DNA of 64,000 nt from Saccharina japonica (Eukaryota > Sar > Phaeophyceae > Laminariales > Laminariaceae). Shown piece by piece: positions 56,480 through 64,000 of this stretch. The position numbers and the translations under genes are program-made. The stretch lies in NCBI GenBank assembly GCA_008828725.1, contig MEHQ01003223.1:1-64000 (forward strand). The letters are read 5' to 3'. A model generated the notes under the pieces. It searched no databases. It saw only the letters and a program-made list of their open reading frames with translations, and was not told the origin of the DNA. The stretch's first letter is position 1; every line of letters begins with the position of its first letter.

Positions 56480-57130
56480 ATCAAGCTGGTGCGACCCCAA
56501 GCGATGAAGATGTCCTCCTCCCGGCGGTCCAGATTGTGATGGTGCAGCGACCCCAGGAACGATGTCCCGGCAGCCCCAACCGATGATGATGTTCAGTGAC
56601 TCCAGAAGCGATATTCCAGCAGTGCTAAATCGATGATGATGCGGTAATCCCAGAAGACGTTCTCCCCCGGTGATCCCAAAATTTATGATGCTGTGGACCG
56701 ATCCCGAAAGACACTCCGGCGACTCCACGATGATACTAGTGCGAAGACCCCGGAATCTCCAGCAGTCCCATCGAACAGTAGTGCTGTAAGCGACTCCGAA
56801 AGTTGTCTTTTCGGCAATCCCACAGGCTTATGTTTGCAGCAGTCCCGGAAACGTCTCCCGGACGACCCCGCGTTTAGGCAGCTCCTGGCGGTGATAGTAC
56901 CCCGGCGGCTCCTGTTGTTGTAGATGATAGTATAGTACTGTGGCCCGATCCCAGAGGACATTTCTCCGGCGATCCACTATACTTATGCCGCTATTCCGAC
57001 GACGGCGTTCCTTCAATCCGACAATGAGCGACCCTGGGCGACACAAAGCTCCAGCGGGCCACACGACGATATGATGATGATAATGATGGCGATCCCAGGC
57101 AATAATGATGTTGCTCCAGCAATCCCAATA
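56480..57130. repeat. Degenerate minisatellite in the LTR element's interior
   Basis: Roughly 50-60-bp units with the core 'cgatgatgatg', 'gactcc(a)gaa(a)g' and 'tccagcagtccc' in changing order, at least ten loosely matching units. It replaces the space where coding genes would be expected. Confidence 0.65.
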
Positions 57131-57771
57131 AGTAATCCTCCTCGCTCCGGGGATTCATTTGCACTTAGACCGGAAGTCCGCTGGCCAGTCGTCGTCGAAC
57201 TTGATCGACTCGCTCCTCGTCGTTAATTGCGCCGCTTATTCTTGTTCTCGATAGGCACGGCGACGCCGCTGTTGTATGGTCTTGTCCTCCCGCATTTATC
57301 GTATTCTCGGTCGGCCTAGACTCGCCTACCCTCACGACAAACCCCCTTTTGGCGTCCATGATGTTGTCGGTGACGTTGGATCTCATTTTCGCAGTCGTCG
57401 TACTCGAAACTCGAACGATATGTCTTGTGCAGCAGAACAGTCCACCGACGAAATCGTAGTCCGACGATCCTGAGAAGATTGCAGCAGGTAGGTCCCGGTA
57501 GAACTACGAGTACGTAGCAGCAGCACAGCAGCAGCTCCAGGTGGAGATGACCTTGACAGCTCTGCGGGAAGGTAAACCTTGTTCTTCGTAGCAGCATCTC
57601 CTTGTGGACGACGATGCTCAACAAAGCTCTGCGGAGAAACTCACAGCAGGACCTGGTCTCTGCTGTATGTACGAGTACGTAACAGCTCGGACCTCAGGTG
57701 TAGTCGTTCCTTGGCGTACCTGATGGGCCGCGGCTCTACGCGAAGCGCCAAATTCGTCGAGGCGCATAACC

Positions 57772-58383
57772 TGTTGGGTGACAGTGTCCCCTTGTAGCAT
57801 TGTGGTGGACGTGCTAGTCCAGAGGCTTGGCGCGAGCCGACGTTAGCCGCGCTCCTTTAGCTTCTCTCACAAGAGATATATAATGTTACAAAGAAGGCTC
57901 TCTCTCAAGCAAGATGAAGAAGACAGCATTGAAGATCAAACAGTGCTGAGAAGATGGTTTGTGTGCTTGGTGGGCGCAACCAGCTTCGACACGCTCGGCT
58001 CTACGGCTAGGTGTACTCTATTGCGTGGTTGTATTGACCGACCCACAGCAATTTTCCTTGGATGCTTGCTCGTGACCGTTTCACGTAGTACGTACTGTTC
58101 TGAAGAACGCCACGAACAGTGTCTAGATACCCCGCATATTGTCTTAGATTGTTCCTATTCGTATTTCGCCGCATATGCATGGCTGTACTGATACCAAGTA
58201 CTATTCGTACGTACATGACGGAGCACGTCCTTACTGCAATAGCACTCCATGCTACTGAGTTAGATAGATAGGCTGGTACATACACCTACTATTATACCTG
58301 CTAGTATAATACGACATTGTTCCCGATCAGCGACTAAGTAGGCTACTGGTTACTGCTGCTGTAGCATAGTAACTACATCAACA
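57772..58383. repeat. LTR, right copy (612 bp)
   Basis: Begins TGTTGGGTGACAGTGTCC and ends ACTACATCAACA, matching the left LTR over its full length. Confidence 0.85.
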
Positions 58384-60960
58384 TAAATAACTTTTACCGA
58401 ATCCTTTCCGTGAATAGTCGAGATACCATTTCATATCAACGCATATGTGCACTACTGCTTCTGCCGAAACTCTAAAAACTGCGAGTAACTGGCAGTGTTC
58501 AGCAGTATACAAACTGTGTGCGTACGCACGGCATCTGAAGTGTCAAACGACCAACTATTTGGAGCACAGGCCTGCCGAGAATCCGAGGGACTGCTGTACT
58601 GCACGCACGTTCTAGATCATCCAAATCCGACCATTCAGACATAATATGAATCCCGCCGACCCCGCAGACCCCTTCGAGGAAATCTACTGTAGGTCATATA
58701 CATCTTGTTAAACGTGTGCATGCGAGGGGGTAGACCATGCAGGTGTCACCCTGGGCGAACGTGTAACTCCGGACTCGCATAAAACAGTACCGTTTACAAC
58801 GTACGAGTATTGGTGTACAGCACCATCTTGCTACTGGTCTCTCTTGACATACAAATGCTTACAAGGTACCGGTACTGGCATATGATAATGACCCGCGGTC
58901 ATATGCCAAGTCCTACGTATGGTTTACATGGCACACAGCATTACATGGCCAGATCAAACAGATCGTACAGACTCAGATCAAACAAATCTTACAGATCGCA
59001 CACAACAAAGAGGTACAGATCATGCAGACAACCAAGGTCTGACCCAGGCGAACGCGTGCAAGGTCTAGATCAGACAGATCCCATCAGATATATACAATCT
59101 AGATCGGGGAGACCACACCAATTACACTCCGCGAGCTTATCTATATCATGCACGTCGCAGAGATCCCACACAGGCAAACATGTGTGTAAGGGCTAGATCA
59201 TGGAGTTTTGAATCTGTAGGCCGTAGCCGACGTACATAACGGATAGGGAGTAATACGATAGAAAACAAAAAGTTGGTTACGTAGCTGTTCATCCCTGCTG
59301 ATTTTTTCGTATGTTCGATGGCGTTATCCGTGAAGCCTAGCCTTAACTACGGAGTGTGGAGAAATCCATCGCCTCATTTTTATTTCATAATAGTCGCATC
59401 TTTTCCCCACCTTTGTCTTCTCGGTATTTTATAATGTACTTCATTATCATACTCGACGCTCCTGTTGTCTCCATGTACGACTATTTGGGGTGAGCTTATG
59501 TGATGAGGCGCCCTAGGGCCATAACAGGGTTGTGAGATACCCGGATAGGCCCAAAGCCTTATGCCAGCCTACGATTGCTCTACTGTAGTGTACTTAAGGT
59601 TCCTTAGTAGATCTGATAGGCAGTAGCATCGAGGCCTCGTGAACCCCGAACATTATTTTGAGCATCATAATATTATTTTTTAATACGAGAACGCCCGTAG
59701 AACTAGCCATTTGAAAATCACAGGATTGGTGTTACCCCTTGGATATCGTATAGGGTAACTGAAGAATAGCTAAGCACCAAGTTCCTTGGGATCGTTTAGA
59801 GTTGACCCGTCTGACCGACTAGTAGTGATAGCAGAGGGGCTTTGATACCTCCAAGCAGGGTCCACACGTGTCACTCTCTCCCCAGCTTCCCTCTTTTGCC
59901 AGCTCTACCCTTTGTTGATCGGTTCCAACGTTTCTTCTTTTTTGACGTTCCTTGCTCGGCTCCGTAGCCTTGCCGTTCAGACGTGTGGGAGTGGGTTTTG
60001 AGGAGCCGCATCTTCGACTCATGCTTTTGTTCGTGGAATCGGGGTTTCCACGAATTTATCATATTTCTGCATATACGGCTCATCAGGGTGGGCTAGTGTT
60101 ATGGTACTGCTGGCATGATGTGGAAACGTTTGGTAAATACCTGGTATCAGGTATAAGAATCGTATTGGTAGTACTTGGAAGGCGGTATCTTAGGTGGGAA
60201 CCAGGGATGGTTCCCGATGGCTTTTAGCCATCTCACCGGCCTTCTCAGTCGTTCATCACGGGTAACGGAACTAAGCTGCTCTTCTTCTATCTCTAAGCAA
60301 ACAACACACGTGAGTACTAACGAGTACCCGTTCCTTAGGCTGACCTGGCTAGGGATACCCTGTCCTCTTATACCTAGCTTCCTTACATCTCTCATCGTTA
60401 AAGCGGCAGTAAAGCTGGAGAGGTCTCCTGAACAGAAGGGTAGGTGTGATTTCAAGCCAGCAACGAGAATTTGTCACCCCTTCCCTCATGTCTCGAGCAC
60501 CATCACATTCGCCGTAGTTGCTGAAATATGGGTGTTCGAATTCCATGAACAGGCATATGCGGGACGGGAAAAAGAATCCTGTGAGCTCCTCAGCGCGAAC
60601 CGATTGCGGGAATTAGGGTCGATCTTATCGAGCAGCTTTTTCCATGATTTCCAATATTGTTTTCCAAAACGATATAGAAAAAGAGGGGTAAGTATTGGAA
60701 ATATTGGAAATATTGGAAATATTGGATATATTGAAAATTGTTCAGAGGGAAAAATGTTTGGAAGGCTTGACGTTCAATTAATTAGAAAACGAAAATGGCA
60801 AAAATGGAAATGTAGAAAATAGCACGAAAACAAATTGTTGGAAAGTTTGGAAATTTGTGGCTCCGATAAGAACGACCCTTCGTCTCATTCGAAATCGTCT
60901 CCAGAGAGTTTTCTGAGGCATGTTTCGAATCGGCTCGATTTGTTTACCTAGGCATCTGTT
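58384..60960 (-). repeat. Palindrome block D/E, right copy
   Basis: Reverse-complement partner of 38,395-40,255. It is about 0.7 kb longer than its partner, the extra sequence lying at about 59.9-60.5 kb. Frames there (215 codons plus strand at 60,175; 102 codons minus strand at 60,147) overlap each other and have no recognised motif; they are not called. Confidence 0.65.
60692..60733. repeat. 9-bp microsatellite
   Basis: TATTGGAAA repeated about four to five times; not present at the matching position of the left arm. Confidence 0.85.
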
Positions 60961-61585
60961 GGTTTTTGCCAAAACCTCCACAACCAGGCATTTCAAATAT
61001 TCCGACATACGATACGAGTCTTGGCCTCGTTTAAAGTTGAGATTACAAGAAGGCGTAGGGGTAGTGATGATTTATATATATGTCACAAAAGCACGGCAAA
61101 TCCAGACGCTCCAATTGTGAGTTGACGGAACGCTAGCAAGCAGTACTGGAATCAGCACAGCAGTTACTACCTTACAGCAGCAGGAGTTTATCCAGTAACA
61201 AGTGGGCGTGTAAACGTTCATATCGAAATTCGGAAAACCTACAGTAGTTGAAAAAACGCCGGCAGATACCGCTAGTTATCAAAGCTGGACGAGGTCCGTA
61301 GCAGTACAATATCATTTATACAAAGGTTCGTCATAAAAGTAACGACCCGTGTTTAGAGTCAATATTTCTCAGGTAATGGTCCGTGATTGGAGACACTTGC
61401 CTCAACATGAGGTGCACGTGTTCGCTCGACTGTCTGACTGTCGGGTATCTGGCCGAAGGCCTACCCAATGACTCGTGCGTACTGCGTGAGGGCGTTGAAA
61501 AGTCTAAGTCGGCCTATTCGCTCAAAGATGGTGCAGAAGCGGCTATGGCATTCTTTATTGGGGCCTCTTGTCATGTTTCACACAA

Positions 61586-62006
61586 GTTATTGCCCTCTTG
61601 TTTCGAATAAAACATTGTTATACACTCGTGGACACGCTTCTCCAATAAAACTACTTGGGTAGCACCAGCCCACTCCACCGGTGAAAGCACCTATGAACAC
61701 AAATGCTGACAATTACCAGAAATACTCATAAATACCCGACATATTCCAGCGATTACGACGTACTGCTGTTTTTTTAACGATCATTAAACTAGCACAGCAG
61801 CCTATGCGATTGGATAGATACCTCATACCGGCACCGTTTTGGCGAGATGGTCTCTGCTGCAGTAGTCGGGCAGTTATGAACCTTGCACTCGGAATAGTTG
61901 CGATGGCGAATTGCCCCCCCCCCCCATGGAGAAATATCGCAAATTCATATATTCACTACAAAACCTGCTCACCTTTTTGCCCTTCGCAGGTTGTTTGTAC
62001 CACCTC
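61586..62006. other. 5' flank of copy 3
   Basis: From about 61,800 it aligns with the sequence upstream of copy 2 (gatacctcataccg, ggcgagatggt, gctgcagt, tcatatattcact.caaaacct). A run of thirteen C (about 61,913-61,926) has expanded relative to five in copy 2. A conserved pyrimidine tract ending TTCGCAG lies 21 nt before the ATG in both copies, compatible with a splice acceptor in the 5' UTR. Confidence 0.5.
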
Positions 62007-64000
62007 ATGAGAGCTTTCGACTCGATCAGGATGGACTTCAGGTGTAAAACCTGGTCGACACAATATGCATACAGTGTCCTTGTTGCGGGAGGCATCAAAC
62101 CCCAAGCCCCCGGCGCTCAAGGCAACCAATTGATTGTCTATGCAACCATAGGGGGCCGCCTGCACGGCGTTATATGGAACTCTAGAGTTGTTCGAGACGG
62201 CGGCCCGAGGTGGGTTCTGTCCACTGCTCTAGGGTTTGTATCTGGTGGACTATGGTGGACAGGTATTTCGCTAGCTTTTGTTCGCGGTGGGTAACTACAC
62301 GGCTTACACTTCGAGTGAGATGGTACCGTGGGACTCCGGTGCTGAGGGGGGCGGACGTATTGCGTACACGATATTAGCGGCAACTCTTTCGATCGCGTCG
62401 GTTGCTGGGCAATGGAAACGCCTGGACTGGGGCCTAATTGTCGAAATGGTTTTGTGCGTCTCCGTGATCGTAAGCGTAGCTATCGTTCACAATTTTCTCG
62501 GTTCCTTTCCGGAAGAAAACCCAGGTTTTTCAATGTGGGCAGATTCAGGCCGGTGGCTTATCCCGGCTCTAGTGTGGAGTGTCGCTTTCAACATCAGGGA
62601 AATGGCAACAAAGGTGGTTGAGAATAAGTTAAGCGGATTATGGTGTTGCCACCCTATCGCGGCTCAAACCGCACTCCCAGTTCAGAGTCTATGGAACGAT
62701 TGGGCAGAAAGCGTTAAGGAATGCGCCGAAAGGGTGGGGGGCTGCAGCATGTTGGGGTTCAAAGCGGATGATTTGGCGGAACTCCGCGACATCTCGCAAG
62801 GCGAAAAGGCAAGAAAAGTAATACACACTTTGGGCATCAGCATAAGTCTGGATACAGAACTAAAATGTTCTTGGATTATACAATCGCTGGCGCTCAAGGT
62901 CGGGTATGATTGCAGGATTAAAAACAAAAATGCACTGAGCGAAGAGAATTATCTGTCATTCATAGACACTCAGAGGGTGGTCAGAGGTATACCGTCACAA
63001 TATAATTCCGAGATTGACGCATATCAGGCGCAACTTAAGAGTAGTCGCTATCTAGACGATCTGTTCCGGGCCAGCGATGGCTTTCAAGAAGACGAGCGCA
63101 TATTTTTCTATGCAGGAGCACTGATCGCAGATTCAGACGACAGGGAGATCAAAGTTAAATTGGGAAAATACGGCCCCCGTTTAGCAATCGCTATGGCTTT
63201 ATTAGCAGAAGGGACGGACCCGCTGGCGAGACTTGACTGCTATTATGAAACCCGAAGAGTAGATTGCCTTGAGCAATCCCTAAGTCGAGCCATATCGTTC
63301 AGTACGAAGGCCCTGGTGACCGAACTAGCTGTTTCTGCAAACGTAGATATGGATGACGACCTTTTGTCGGAAGGGGGTTGGCATATGCGACAGGCCCGAC
63401 GGGTTCGAAACAGTTGTCGTACTCTCCTGACGAGATGGCTGCTGCTTCGCACATGGACGAGGCAATCGTGGTATCCGACGACACATTTACAGCAGATACG
63501 CCGATACAGAGGTTCGAGACGTTGTGGGGCGGGTCAGACAGCGTAGAAAAGAAGGTTTGACGTAAGCGACATGGTACCACTGACCGCTTCAGTGCTCTGG
63601 GCAGGTGATAGTGCGTGCCGTGGGTGGATGTGCCAGGTGGGGTTCATGCTCGCCATACTCGTTGCTCACGCCACGGATAATGCCCCCTCAGGGTTGGTAA
63701 CCATTTTCCTTGTGGCCATCGCAGCAGGCAAACCGAAAGTGCGGGCTCACATGCAAAATAATTTTTTTATGATTTACATAAGCTTCATCTTAAACTACAT
63801 TCGTTTATTCAGTCGAGCGGTCTTACTTTCACCGCTAGGGCAAGCGAGCATAGACAAGGCCTATCGCGCGTATAGTGTTCTGTTACTTTTGGTCAACGTG
63901 CTGCCTGCTGTTGCCTGCACAATATTCAGCGAGGGGGAGTGGTGGGTTGTTTTCTTTCCTTGTATGCTGAGCAACTTGCCTGGCCTACTCAAAACGGTTA
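62007..64000 (+). pseudogene. Membrane-protein family, copy 3 (pseudogene, cut by window edge)
   Basis: Colinear with copies 1 and 2 from MRAFDSIRMDFRCKTW onward. Three single-base indels break the frame: +1 near 62,275 in the first membrane segment, -1 near 63,376 in a G run, and +1 near 63,555 before the second membrane group. There is no in-frame stop between the shifts, and all family motifs, including YSPDEMAAASH and GWMC, are readable in the successive frames. The window ends in the segment matching residue ~670 of copy 1. If the shifts were sequencing errors the gene would be intact, but the mirror copy is also dead, which favours true decay. Confidence 0.85.

Larger units (their letters stand above)
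55037..58383 (-). mobile_element. Non-autonomous LTR retrotransposon (3.35 kb)
   Basis: Two direct repeats, each exactly 612 bp and each running TGTTG...CAACA, enclose a 2.1-kb interior. The left palindrome arm preserves the empty site: gattcggtaaaaca continues straight into ggctcaactggcc at about 40,241-40,270, whereas here those halves flank the element. The orientation is probably minus, since a purine-rich GAGGGG abuts the left LTR and GGTTATGCG (a possible primer-binding site) abuts the right LTR on that strand. The interior shows no gag, protease, integrase or reverse transcriptase motif, only short frames and a minisatellite. LTRs differ at about 10 of the first ~117 positions, so the insertion is old. 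No exact target duplication is visible. Confidence 0.8.
48997..64000 (-). repeat. Right arm of the giant palindrome (runs off the window)
   Basis: Reverse-complement partner of the left arm; block pairs are listed there. Compared with the left arm it has gained an LTR element (55,037-58,383) and lacks the satellite, MITE-3 copy a, the second 240-bp unit and the fold-back at 44,090. The outer end is beyond 64,000. Confidence 0.75.

Noticed and set aside
60175..60822. Plus-strand 215-codon frame
   Set aside because: Overlaps several minus-strand frames, ends in microsatellite translation (repeated GNI), and has no counterpart in the mirror arm.

Overview
This window is nuclear DNA from a eukaryote. 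Coding density is very low, genes have GT-AG introns of 1.4-2.6 kb, and the sequence is full of non-autonomous transposons, satellites and nested duplications. I see no bacterial operons, no rRNA, no intact tRNA and no CRISPR. C-rich 3' intron ends, a signal-peptide exon and the repeat load fit a stramenopile alga, perhaps a brown alga, but that is an inference; nothing here fixes the taxon.

Left part (0-16.4 kb). The one clearly intact protein gene is an intron-free 745-codon multi-pass membrane protein at 3,517-5,754 (copy 1 of a family I do not recognise). Two tandem MITEs lie just upstream. A 312-bp tandem duplication follows at 6.7-7.3 kb, then mostly anonymous DNA with fragments of a dispersed repeat.

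Middle (16.4-28.6 kb). By matching exon phases and repeat motifs I assembled a seven-exon plus-strand gene (16,574-28,577). It encodes a 296-residue secreted protein with six RCC1/CRINKLY4-like propeller repeats, five of which carry a paired cysteine. Its introns have been colonised by one MITE family (about seven copies), a second MITE family, a minisatellite and a poly-A-tailed retroposon-like block.

Right part (28.6-64 kb). From about 32.6 kb to the window edge the DNA is one huge, old, degenerate palindrome centred near 48.7 kb. Blocks on the left arm match the reverse complement of blocks on the right arm in mirror order, including two dead copies of the membrane-protein gene (copy 2, minus strand, 34,820-32,585; copy 3, plus strand, 62,007 to the edge). 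Later insertions in one arm leave an empty site in the other: a 3.35-kb LTR element with two 612-bp LTRs (55,037-58,383), a 41-bp satellite, and MITEs. The palindrome also holds a near-perfect 49-bp-stem hairpin, a tRNA-like SINE pair in head-to-head orientation and a 640-bp fold-back element.

All alignments were made by eye; exact identities and family names need computation.
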